From: Alphaproteobacteria bacterium
Lineage (GTDB): Bacteria; Pseudomonadota; Alphaproteobacteria; ATCC43930; CGMCC-115725
Length of the DNA: 5,550 nucleotides
NCBI GenBank assembly: GCA_019237175.1
Contig: JAFAHP010000001.1
Coordinates: 1 to 5,550, forward strand
Direction of reading: 5' to 3'
Part shown: piece after piece, positions 1-5,550 of the stretch
Layout of the letters: every line of letters begins with the position of its first letter
Position numbering within the stretch: position 1 is the first letter of the stretch
Program-made: the position numbers and the translations under genes
Notes under the pieces: model-generated
Databases searched by the model: none
Told to the model about the DNA's origin: nothing
What the model saw: only the letters and a program-made list of their open reading frames with translations

Positions 1-315
1 GCAGCCGGCGACGACCAGCACAAAGCCGATGACCGGCTGGTGATATGCCCGCGCGATCAGCATTTCGCGCCAGCGATCGGCGTCGACCAGCGCCAGGCGA
101 AACATTGCGACGATCAGCCCCGACCCGGCCCCGGCGACGAGCGCCAGTACCGCTAAGGCGACGAGGCTGCCCTCGGCCACGAACGGCTCGGCGCGGGGCT
201 CGCGCCGCCAGCGCCGCCATCTCACAACCCGCACCCGCTCCACCTGCAAGGCAACACGAGCCTCATCCGCGATCCCCGGCGCCTTCGCGACAACGCCTCT
301 TCTATCGCCTCCCAT
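1..315 (-). CDS. ClC-family chloride channel/antiporter, N-terminal part (cut by window edge)
   Basis: ClC proteins move chloride, often in exchange for protons, across the inner membrane. The minus-strand frame running off the left edge reads a basic N-terminus (VVRWRRWRREPRAEP), then a hydrophobic helix beginning SLVALAVLALVAGAGSGL and continuing IVAMFRLALVDADRWRE. This resembles helix B of ClC proteins, including the G-x-x-x-G-L and F-R-L-x-L-x-x-A-D-R-W-R pattern common in proteobacterial members. A second hydrophobic stretch (LVIGFVLVVAGC) would be helix C. The selectivity motif GSGIP lies outside the window. The start is uncertain. ATG codons occur at 417, 375, 360 and 315, and a GTG at 225, none with a strong ribosome binding site. 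I give 315 because the bases further upstream look like remains of another gene on the opposite strand. A start near 225 would also suit the family, since 290-307 is shared with the ggt leader. Confidence 0.62.
   Translation of the reverse strand, partial: MGGDRRGVVAKAPGIADEARVALQVERVRVVRWRRWRREPRAEPFVAEGSLVALAVLALVAGAGSGLIVAMFRLALVDADRWREMLIARAYHQPVIGFVLVVAGC
290..307 (+). repeat. 18-base exact repeat, copy 1
   Basis: The 18 bases ACAACGCCTCTTCTATCG recur exactly and in the same orientation at 4511-4528. Here they lie 57 bases before the CAAGAGG that opens the ruined ggt copy. At 4511 they lie 66 bases before the same CAAGAGG in front of the intact gene. The simplest reading is a surviving piece of a duplicated ggt leader. 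Confidence 0.8.
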
Positions 316-346
316 TCGAGCTTTGATAGACGCAATCTCGGGTCCA

Positions 347-881
347 CAAGAGGCCGCCATCCATTTGTCCGACATCCGACCAGCGGGGTCACCCGCCGCG
401 CAATCACCGCCGGCCATTTATCTCGCCATCGCCGGTTTTGTGATCTCGAAAGCTCGGTCGTGCCTCAGCTTGAAGTCGTGGGCTGCGGCGCGCAGGGCTT
501 TCCGGGCCGCGTCACACTCGACAAAAATCAATCATCAGTTGACCCGATGATTCTTGCGCGCCCAAAATACAGCGAATTTACAGCAAAACCCGCCTTTGGG
601 TTGAAAAAGGCCCAACTCGGCTCGGGACCCGCCGGCTCCGAATTGCAGCGCGTGGCACGTCCGATCGCGGCGCTCCGCATCGCCCGCGGAAACCCAGTTT
701 CACCGGTCTTATCAGGTCGAGATCAGGAATGCGCACCAAGTTTGCACCATGTGCGGATGACGACGTCTCGGGTAGCTTACAACGCCATTATGGCAAGGAG
801 GTGGTTGTCATGATCCGCCGGGTCGCCCGTGGGGACGGCATAGACCCCACCGGCCCTTGTCAGGTCCTGCCCGTTTTTTGA
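347..881 (+). pseudogene. Decayed paralogue of the gamma-glutamyltransferase gene at 4590
   Basis: Strong part, 347-454. Bases 363-418 match 4607-4662 without gaps at 44 of 56 positions. Frame 361 reads PFVRHPTSGVTRRAITAGH against GFVHRPTIAVTRHAIAAGH in the intact gene. After one extra T near 417-419 the match continues in the next frame, with YLAIAGFVISKA against YLAATAGFAILEA. Both begin after a shared CAAGAGG, but this copy lacks about 14 bases that include the start codon. Weaker islands follow in the correct order: VGCGAQGF...VDPMILA (478-558) against AGCAAGL...VAPIMIYLA; AALRIARGNPVSPV (667-708) against AATRLARDGFPMYPL; DVSGSLQ (762-782) against DLAGSLQ; and the bases coding PCQV (855-866) against WCQG. 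No single frame covers all of it, and the spacing implies deletions. The first part is convincing, while the islands are individually weak and count mainly because of their order. No other gene is supported between 420 and 926. Confidence 0.6.
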
Positions 882-926
882 ATTGGACATACCCGAACCT
901 CAATTTACTGATGCAAACCGCTCGCC

Positions 927-3032
927 TCATTGATCGGGGAATCCGGCGCGCCGCACCCCAACCGCCGCAGTCTGTTCAAATAGGGCCCAGTATTGCGGAT
1001 TGCCCCAGGGGCGGAGGGCTCGGAATTGCGCCAAAGAGTTAGCCTCCGGCTTCAGCTTCAGCATCTCGGCTAGGGCAGTCTTCGCGTCCTCGGCGGCGCC
1101 GCTGAGCCCAAGGGCCGCTGCGAGCGCAAAATGAATGTGCCAGAGCCGCGGGTTGAGGGCGCGAGACCCGATCAGTCGGTCGACCGCTGGATCGACGTTG
1201 TTGGACAGCAACAGACACCAGCCCAATGGCAGATGATACCCCCATAGTTGTGGGTCGCGTGGGCTCAGCCGGATGGCCTTTTCGCACCGGACCACCGCCG
1301 CGGCAGGGTCACCGAGGTAGAGTAACACCCAGCCGAGCTGAATGTGGGCATAAGTATCATTGGGATCGAGCGCGATCGCCGTCTCGAACTCGAACCGCGA
1401 TTCGGTCAAGCGGTTCTGAAATCGCCGGACCATCCCCATCGTCGAATGCGCGAGCGCCGAGCCTGTGTCATACTCGAGTACGTCGAGGAGTAGCCGTTCC
1501 GCCCGCTCGGTATCTCCTTCCGCGGAGCGACTCCATGCTTGGGTGACATTACTCACTAGGATTTTAGCTATGCCAATCTTGGCGTCGGTCGAGCGCGGGT
1601 CGATCGCCAGTGCCCGCCTGAAGATCCGTTCGGCTTCCTCGTTGTTTCGTACTGAGCGCGGCCGGTACCATGCCGCATACCCCTGCATGACGAGGTCGCG
1701 TGAATCGGGATCGACAGCCCGTTCTTGCTCGATACGGCGGCCTAAATCTTTGACAAGCTCGAGGCTGAGCGAGCGGGCGACGCGGCCGGTGATTTCGCGT
1801 TGTGCGTCCACCAGGTTTCGGCGGTCGGTATCGAAACGATCGGCCCAAAGGTGGGCGCCTTCTTCGGCATCGACCAGCTGCACGTTGACCCGGATGTCGT
1901 CGCCGGCGCGCTGCACGCTGCCTTCCAGCACATAGCGGACACCGAGCGCACTCGCGATCTGCTTTATGTCGACAGCCATGCCCTTGAATGTGAAGGCAGT
2001 GTTGCGGGCAATCACGAAGCTTCCCGAAATCCGTGAGAGATCGGTGGTCAAATCCTCGGTGATGCCGTCGGCGAGGTAATCTTGCTCCGGATCATTCGAC
2101 AGGTTTGCGAAAGGCAGGACGACGATTGAAAGCCGTGGAGCTGTCGCAGTGCCGCTGTCACTGGCCTCTCTCGTAGTAGCGACCGGTTGGACAAGGGCTG
2201 TCGCCGGAGCCACCGACGCCGCGGCAGCGGCGCTGCCAACCCGATAGGCGCGGATCGGCTGGGTTATATTTTTGACCTGCTGCTCGCCGAGATCGGCGAG
2301 GGTGACAGGCAATTTGGTGCCGATCTGGTCACGCACAGTGCCCGAGATGCAGATCCCGCCGGGTTCGGCGAGCGTCTCCAGACGCGCCGCGATGTTGACC
2401 CCGTCGCCAAACAAATTGTCGCCTTGCACGATGACGTCGCCGACATGGACGCCGATGCGGAAACGCATCCGCTCTTCTGTGACGAGCGCTTCCTGAACTG
2501 CGAGAGCGCATTGGACGGCATCGACCGCACTGGCGAAATCGGCGATCACGCTGTCGCCGGCACTGCCGAAGACTCGTCCTCGAAAGGCCGCGATGCGCTC
2601 ATCGAGAACTGCGCGACAGGCGGTCAGGCGACGCAAGGTGCCGACCTCGTCCTGCCCCATCAGCCGGCTGTATCCCTCGACATCGGCCACAAAGATCGCC
2701 GCGAGTTTGCGGAGCAGTTCCTCTTCTTCGCGCACGGCGCCAATAAAGCGCAGCCCCTTGCGCGACACCGTGCGGATCAGCCGTTGCTCTGCGCCGTTGT
2801 CGCCGATAGCCTTGCGCACGGCAGTGATCCGGCTCGTCAGGGCCGATTCCGAGACAATCCGGCCGCCCCATACCGCCTCCAGCAGGTCGTCTTTGCTGAC
2901 GACCCGATCGCGGTTTCGCACGAGATAAACCAGGAGGTCGAAGACCTGAGGTTCGAGGGCGACCGGCTTGCCGCCCCGCCGCAGCTCGCGGCGGTCGACG
3001 TCAAGCACATGTTCGGCAAATACGAACTTCAC
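927..3032 (-). CDS. Winged-helix regulator fused to a class III nucleotide cyclase domain, TolB/FlgO-like domain and TPR repeats
   Basis: A 701-residue protein with four parts. Residues 1-100 are an OmpR/CadC-type winged helix (LEPQVFDLLVYLVRNRDRVV, recognition helix near 61-78, wing ending SRKGLRFIG). Residues 108-265 are a class III cyclase homology domain: first metal Asp D117 in FVADVEGYSRL, second D160 in GSAGDSVIADF, then FGDGVNIAARLE with transition-state Asn 213 and Arg 217. Residues 266-298 are an Ala-rich linker. Residues 300-430 are a TolB/FlgO-like module (IVVLPFANLSNDPEQDYLAD, then VRYVLEGSVQRAGDDIRVNV). Residues 450-665 carry TPR-like helical repeats (FRRALAIDPR, FETAIALDPND, CEKAIRLSPRD). 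No signal peptide or membrane segment is visible, so it is probably a cytoplasmic one-component regulator that could bind DNA and sense or make a cyclic nucleotide. The start is GTG, supported by a GGAGG seven bases upstream and by the normal winged-helix N-terminus. Usual purine-specificity residues are replaced (see findings). The target genes are unknown. Confidence 0.95.
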   Translation of the reverse strand: MKFVFAEHVLDVDRRELRRGGKPVALEPQVFDLLVYLVRNRDRVVSKDDLLEAVWGGRIVSESALTSRITAVRKAIGDNGAEQRLIRTVSRKGLRFIGAVREEEELLRKLAAIFVADVEGYSRLMGQDEVGTLRRLTACRAVLDERIAAFRGRVFGSAGDSVIADFASAVDAVQCALAVQEALVTEERMRFRIGVHVGDVIVQGDNLFGDGVNIAARLETLAEPGGICISGTVRDQIGTKLPVTLADLGEQQVKNITQPIRAYRVGSAAAAASVAPATALVQPVATTREASDSGTATAPRLSIVVLPFANLSNDPEQDYLADGITEDLTTDLSRISGSFVIARNTAFTFKGMAVDIKQIASALGVRYVLEGSVQRAGDDIRVNVQLVDAEEGAHLWADRFDTDRRNLVDAQREITGRVARSLSLELVKDLGRRIEQERAVDPDSRDLVMQGYAAWYRPRSVRNNEEAERIFRRALAIDPRSTDAKIGIAKILVSNVTQAWSRSAEGDTERAERLLLDVLEYDTGSALAHSTMGMVRRFQNRLTESRFEFETAIALDPNDTYAHIQLGWVLLYLGDPAAAVVRCEKAIRLSPRDPQLWGYHLPLGWCLLLSNNVDPAVDRLIGSRALNPRLWHIHFALAAALGLSGAAEDAKTALAEMLKLKPEANSLAQFRALRPWGNPQYWALFEQTAAVGVRRAGFPDQ

Positions 3033-3039
3033 GGCCCCG

Positions 3040-3044
3040 CCTCC
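3040..3044 (-). promoter_or_regulatory. Ribosome binding site that fixes the GTG start of the regulator
   Basis: On the minus strand GGAGG lies within a GC-rich run, followed by seven bases and then GTG at 3032. No ATG gives a better N-terminus, because the winged-helix domain begins directly with MKFVFAEHVLDVDRREL. The site therefore supports GTG as the true start. Confidence 0.7.
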
Positions 3045-3178
3045 CCGGCACCCTCGGGCAGGGTTCCTCGCGACAAATTATCACGCAGGTCGTGGATCTC
3101 TGTCCAGGGCCCCTTCGAAGGATCGGTGAGGTCCTTGCAAACTTTGCTTCGGAGCGTGGCGCTGCCAGGGCGCCCACC

Positions 3179-3197
3179 CGCATGACGAGGTCATGCG
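3179..3197. promoter_or_regulatory. Perfect 8-bp inverted repeat with 3-base spacer, candidate operator
   Basis: CGCATGAC-GAG-GTCATGCG is a perfect dyad 147 bases upstream of the regulator's GTG and about 325 bases upstream of the secreted-protein start. The short spacer and lack of a following T-run fit a dimer-binding site better than a terminator. Winged-helix proteins of the OmpR/CadC type more often bind direct repeats, so autoregulation by the neighbouring regulator is only one possibility. Confidence 0.45.
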
Positions 3198-3218
3198 CGT
3201 CGAGCGCGACCCGCCCGT

Positions 3219-3241
3219 GCCGCGGCGCAATTCTCCGCGGC
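3219..3241. repeat. GC-rich inverted repeat
   Basis: GCCGCGG and CCGCGGC are separated by nine bases (CGCAATTCT). Each arm contains the self-complementary CCGCGG. The structure could be a binding site or an RNA hairpin in a leader, but in DNA this GC-rich such motifs also arise by chance. Confidence 0.35.
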
Positions 3242-3469
3242 GATCGAGGTCGATCAGTTATCCCCAAAGCGGAATTGCAAACCCGTGACCCTCTGCCAGC
3301 CGATCGGGCAGGGCGTTCTCGGCCAAATCAGCAGAACCCAAAGGGTTTCTAAGGGAAAATCAGCGTTTTCGTAAAGTTCTCGGCTGCGATCCCGAGCATA
3401 CTCGACCGACCGATCACCGTTGATCGCGATCGGCAGAAGGAGACAGCCGGCACGGCAGCCTCCGGGAAA

Positions 3470-3498
3470 TTGAGCCGGCTCTCGCCCGAAAAGATACG
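3470..3498 (+). promoter_or_regulatory. Possible sigma-70-like promoter for the secreted protein gene
   Basis: TTGAGC (3470-3475) and GATACG (3493-3498) are separated by 17 bases and lie just ahead of the ribosome binding site. The first matches the -35 consensus at four of six positions and the second matches the -10 weakly. The leader would be very short. This is a weak call made from spacing and position. Confidence 0.22.
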
Positions 3499-3522
3499 CC
3501 CTGTCACGAGGAGGGAAGAACC

Positions 3523-3954
3523 ATGACGCATATCCGCATGATGCTGGCGACCGCCGGCATATTCCTTGCTACTGGAGTGATCGACGCAGCGCGAGCGGAT
3601 GATCGCAGCGTCACTCTGTACACCGGGATAATAGGTTCCGGCGTCTTTCACTGTAATGCCGTAAACGTAAGCAGAGAGACACTATTGATTACAATATCCG
3701 TAATCGGTCCCGAGGGCGAAGTGCTGGCCGCCTCGGACCCGATGCCAACCCCGTCGGGTATGGAAGCCTCGGAGGATTTCGGCACAACAACGCGCGCTAG
3801 CAGTGACGCGTACTGTAAATTCGTGGTCTCTGGCACAAGCAATCGCGACGACGTCCGCGCCGTTCTGAACGCCAATCGCGCCAGCACGTTTACCTTGCCC
3901 GACAGCACGACACCAATCCCGTTCTACGTATCCAGGATTGTGGAGGCGCATTAA
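3523..3954 (+). CDS. Small secreted/periplasmic protein of unknown function
   Basis: A 143-residue protein with a clear signal peptide: a short basic start (MTHIR), a hydrophobic core (MMLATAGIFLATGVI) and a likely cleavage after ARA at residue 25, leaving about 118 mature residues. The mature part is rich in beta-prone residues (SVTLYTG, LLITISVIG, FYVSRIV) and holds two cysteines, Cys44 in FHCNAVNVS and Cys98 in AYCKFVVSG, which could form a disulfide in the periplasm. I know similar small exported proteins with a C-x-x-V-N-V-S type motif in Bradyrhizobium-like genomes but no established function. The start is well supported by GAGGAGGG at 3508-3515, seven bases before the ATG. It is transcribed away from the regulator and ends at a GC-rich hairpin, so it is probably a single-gene unit. 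The reading frame is secure and the function unknown. Confidence 0.86.
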   Translation: MTHIRMMLATAGIFLATGVIDAARADDRSVTLYTGIIGSGVFHCNAVNVSRETLLITISVIGPEGEVLAASDPMPTPSGMEASEDFGTTTRASSDAYCKFVVSGTSNRDDVRAVLNANRASTFTLPDSTTPIPFYVSRIVEAH

Positions 3955-3962
3955 CACCGATT

Positions 3963-3998
3963 GCGGGCGGGTCCCCGCAGGCGGCGGTGCCCGCCCGC
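3963..3998 (+). terminator. GC-rich hairpin after the secreted protein gene
   Basis: GCGGGCGGG (3963-3971) pairs perfectly with CCCGCCCGC (3990-3998) across an 18-base loop, starting nine bases after the stop codon. The stem is very stable, but no T-run follows. It may therefore end transcription weakly, protect the mRNA 3' end, or work with Rho. Its position right after the gene is the main support. Confidence 0.5.
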
Positions 3999-4057
3999 CG
4001 CTCTCACCGCGCCACGACGAGAGCGGCCAGGCCAGGCGGGGCCACTCATGCTGATGC

Positions 4058-4420
4058 ATGCAGCCGACCGTTCAGGACCCGGCGGGCTCCGCCTCATTCA
4101 TCGGGAAAACCCAGCGGCGCAGACGCGCCGCCGCGGTTTTCTCGAAGAGCGCTCAGTGCCGCGCCGTGTTCGGCATTATCGACGCAGAAACAAATCTGCT
4201 GGTCGAAACCATCCCGCAATCGAGCGCGTCGAACTCGGTCGCGGCCGACTACCGGCATAACCGCATCTTCGTGCCGCAGGTGGCGCCCGTGGCGATCGCA
4301 GGTCCCGATGGCGACACAACCGAGATCGGCGCGGGGATTTGCGGCACCGGTAACGGGTGTGTAGCCGTTTACGTCCACGATGTTGACGGGGACGATGCGG
4401 ACACTGAACGGGACCGATGA
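4058..4420 (+). pseudogene. C-terminal remnant of a YncE-like beta-propeller protein
   Basis: The frame encodes 120 residues. From about residue 34 it reads like the last blades of a YncE/lactonase-type beta-propeller: FGIIDAETNLLVETIP, then SNSVAADYRHNRIFVPQ, then ICGTGNGCVAVYVHD. The pattern ID-A-x-T-N, SVAAD, N-R-I-F-V-P and a closing G-C-x-A-V-Y is typical of the C-terminus of such exported repeat proteins, which usually run to 300 residues or more. Residues 1-33 are arginine-rich and unlike the family, there is no signal peptide, and no ribosome binding site precedes the ATG. The upstream blades are absent from the window, because the sequence before about 4150 is a hairpin and GC-rich filler. 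I infer a gene that lost its 5' part by deletion or rearrangement. It could still be expressed as a small protein, but I see no sign of that. Confidence 0.6.
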
Positions 4421-4589
4421 CTTTTGCCCGTGTCGGACGCATTGTCGAGCGAAGAGGTCGCTGCTCCGGATCGCGCCGGTCTCGGCGGTGACTTCGTACC
4501 AGCGCGGTCCACAACGCCTCTTCTATCGACGCTGGGTCAAGCGCTACTGTGCGGAGAACACGCGACCCGTCGCTTTCAAGAGGACCGTC
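4421..4589 (+). other. Leader region of the gamma-glutamyltransferase gene
   Basis: These 169 bases lie between the beta-propeller remnant and the ggt start. They include the 18-base repeat and end with AAGAGG (4578-4583), six bases before the ATG, which is the ribosome binding site. The ggt reading frame stays open through this whole stretch, but the residues it would add look nothing like the family, so it is read as leader. No clear -35/-10 pair was found. Confidence 0.5.
4511..4528 (+). repeat. 18-base exact repeat, copy 2
   Basis: Identical to 290-307 and in the same orientation. It lies 79 bases before the ggt ATG, upstream of the intact gene as copy 1 lies upstream of the ruined one. 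Confidence 0.8.
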
Positions 4590-5550
4590 ATGACCCAAGC
4601 CGCCGGATTTGTGCACCGCCCGACCATCGCGGTGACCCGTCACGCGATCGCCGCCGGCCATTACCTCGCCGCTACCGCCGGGTTCGCGATCCTTGAAGCC
4701 GGCGGCAACGCCGTCGATGCCGGATGCGCCGCCGGCTTGGCACTCGGCGTGCTGCAGAGCGACCTCGTCGATGTCGCCGGGGTGGCGCCGATCATGATCT
4801 ATCTCGCCGAAACGCGCGATGTCGTCACGATCGCCGGTCTCGGCCCGTGGCCGAAAGCGCTCGACCCCGAATTCTTTATGCGCGAGCATGGCGGCAAGAT
4901 TCCGAAAGGCGTGCTGCGCACCGTTGTGCCGGCCGCCCCGGACGCCTGGATCACCGCGCTCAAGCGCTACGGCACGATGAGCTTTAGCGAGGTCGCGGCC
5001 GCCGCGACCCGGCTCGCCCGCGACGGCTTTCCGATGTATCCGCTGATGGCTGCGAGCCTCGAGCGGCACGCTGAAACGCACCGCCTTTGGCCGTCATCGG
5101 CCGCAATTTTTCTGCCGCACGGCCGGGTGCCGGAGGTCGGCGACATCTTCCGCCAGACCGATCTTGCAGGCTCGCTGCAATACATGGCCGACGAGGAGCG
5201 TGCCGCCGCGAGCCGCGGCCGCGAGGCCGGGCTCGATGCCGCGCATGACGCGTTTTACCGCGGCGACATCGCCAGAAAGATCGTTGCTTTCATCAAAGAA
5301 CAAGGCGGGTTGCTGTCGGCCGAGGATTTGGCCCAATACCGTTCGCCGGTCGGCCCGCCCGAGCGCCGCCGGTTTGGCGATCTCGAAGTCTTCACCTGTG
5401 GCGCCTGGTGCCAGGGCCCGGTGTTGCTGCAGACCCTGGCGCTCATCGAAGGTACTGATGTTCGGGCTCTCGGCCACAACAGCGCCGATTACGTGCATCA
5501 GCTGACCGAGGCCTTGAAGCTCGCCTTTGCCGACCGCGAGGCCTATTACG
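4590..5550 (+). CDS. ggt: Gamma-glutamyltransferase-family Ntn hydrolase, N-terminal 320 residues (cut by window edge)
   Basis: Gamma-glutamyltransferases cleave glutathione and other gamma-glutamyl compounds. They are made as a precursor that cuts itself into two subunits before a catalytic threonine. The visible part carries the family pattern: HYLAATAGFAILEAGGNAVD (residues 24-43), VLRTVVPAAPDAWITALKRY (108-127) with GTMSFSEV, LARDGFPMYP (142-151), DAFYRGDIARKIV (220-232), GGLLSAEDLAQY (239-250), CGAWCQGPVLLQTL (270-283) and the helix TEALKLAFADREAYY (306-320). The self-processing threonine would lie beyond the right edge. The family is usually 530-580 residues, so about 60% is seen. There is no signal peptide, so a cytoplasmic location is likely. 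The start is supported by AAGAGG six bases upstream and by the family N-terminus. The glycine-rich loop and glutamate-binding arginine of classical members are not seen here, so the true substrate may differ. One alternative is an oxamate amidohydrolase-like (HpxW) or other amidase member of the same family. Confidence 0.92.
   Translation, partial: MTQAAGFVHRPTIAVTRHAIAAGHYLAATAGFAILEAGGNAVDAGCAAGLALGVLQSDLVDVAGVAPIMIYLAETRDVVTIAGLGPWPKALDPEFFMREHGGKIPKGVLRTVVPAAPDAWITALKRYGTMSFSEVAAAATRLARDGFPMYPLMAASLERHAETHRLWPSSAAIFLPHGRVPEVGDIFRQTDLAGSLQYMADEERAAASRGREAGLDAAHDAFYRGDIARKIVAFIKEQGGLLSAEDLAQYRSPVGPPERRRFGDLEVFTCGAWCQGPVLLQTLALIEGTDVRALGHNSADYVHQLTEALKLAFADREAYY

Larger units (their letters stand above)
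3033..3522. other. Long divergent intergenic region, no gene seen
   Basis: About 490 bases separate the start of the minus-strand regulator from the start of the plus-strand secreted protein, so the promoters of both should lie here. Open frames exist in several directions, but none has family-like residues or a good ribosome binding site. Visible structure includes the perfect inverted repeat at 3179-3197, a GC-rich inverted repeat at 3219-3241, and a short AACCC-AAA-GGGTT hairpin at 3335-3347. The last 170 bases are less GC-rich than the rest, as expected near a promoter. Confidence 0.6.

Noticed and set aside
222..407. Minus-strand peptide LSKLEWEAIEEAL, faintly like the start of an IS5-type transposase
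   Set aside because: The likeness covers only about ten residues, nothing transposase-like follows, and no terminal inverted repeats were seen. The same bases are better explained as channel 5' end and ggt leader remnant.
587..602. Short AACCC/GGGTT hairpin that could be a minus-strand terminator
   Set aside because: The stem is only five pairs with a short T-run, and it lies inside the ruined ggt region, not just after a minus-strand gene.
829..879. GTGGGG/CCCCAC stem (829-850) followed by six T at 874-879, terminator-like on the plus strand
   Set aside because: The stem ends more than 20 bases before the T-run, so it does not form a normal intrinsic terminator, and no intact plus-strand gene precedes it.
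729..881. Small plus-strand frame of 50 codons, with an internal AAGGAGG at 795-801 ahead of an ATG at 810
   Set aside because: The ribosome-binding-like sequence is striking, but the region aligns in order with islands of the ruined ggt copy (GSLQ, then CQ), and the possible 23-residue product resembles nothing known.
2187..3185. Long plus-strand open frame of 332 codons opposite the regulator gene
   Set aside because: It lies almost wholly opposite the well-supported regulator, its residues resemble no family I know, and such antisense frames are common in GC-rich genes.
4176..5081. Long minus-strand open frame of 301 codons opposite the ggt-family gene
   Set aside because: It overlaps the conserved ggt-family coding region on the other strand, is arginine/histidine-rich and has no recognisable motif. 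It is best read as a shadow.

Overview
This is a GC-rich window with the codon habits of a soil or plant-associated alphaproteobacterium, most likely Hyphomicrobiales and possibly Bradyrhizobium-like. That placement is inferred from the gene families: a winged-helix/cyclase/TPR regulator, a non-canonical gamma-glutamyltransferase-type protein and a small secreted protein of a type common in that group. No rRNA, tRNA, CRISPR array or complete insertion sequence was seen.

Layout. Bases 1 to about 315 (minus strand) hold the N-terminal end of a ClC-type chloride channel/transporter, cut by the left edge. Bases 347 to about 881 (plus strand) hold no intact gene. They look like a decayed second copy of the gamma-glutamyltransferase gene found at the right end: about 110 bases match closely, then short islands follow in the right order. 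An exact 18-base match also sits upstream of both copies (290-307 and 4511-4528). Bases 927-3032 (minus) encode a 701-residue regulator joining a CadC/OmpR-type DNA-binding domain, a class III nucleotide cyclase domain, a TolB/FlgO-like domain and TPR repeats. Bases 3033-3522 are a long intergenic region shared by this regulator and the plus-strand gene 3523-3954. It contains a perfect 8-bp inverted repeat with a 3-base spacer and a second GC-rich inverted repeat. Gene 3523-3954 encodes a small protein with a signal peptide, followed by a GC-rich hairpin. Bases 4058-4420 keep only the C-terminal piece of a YncE-like beta-propeller protein. Bases 4590-5550 encode the first 320 residues of a gamma-glutamyltransferase-family Ntn hydrolase, cut by the right edge.

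How the parts fit. The intact genes do not form one obvious pathway. The two gene remnants flanking intact genes suggest a region shaped by duplication, deletion and decay. The most plausible functional unit is the regulator with its divergent intergenic region and the secreted protein, but that link is inferred from position only. The strongest unexpected observation is the ruined ggt paralogue. The next are the altered purine-binding positions in the cyclase domain and the missing glutamate-binding arginine in the intact ggt-family protein.
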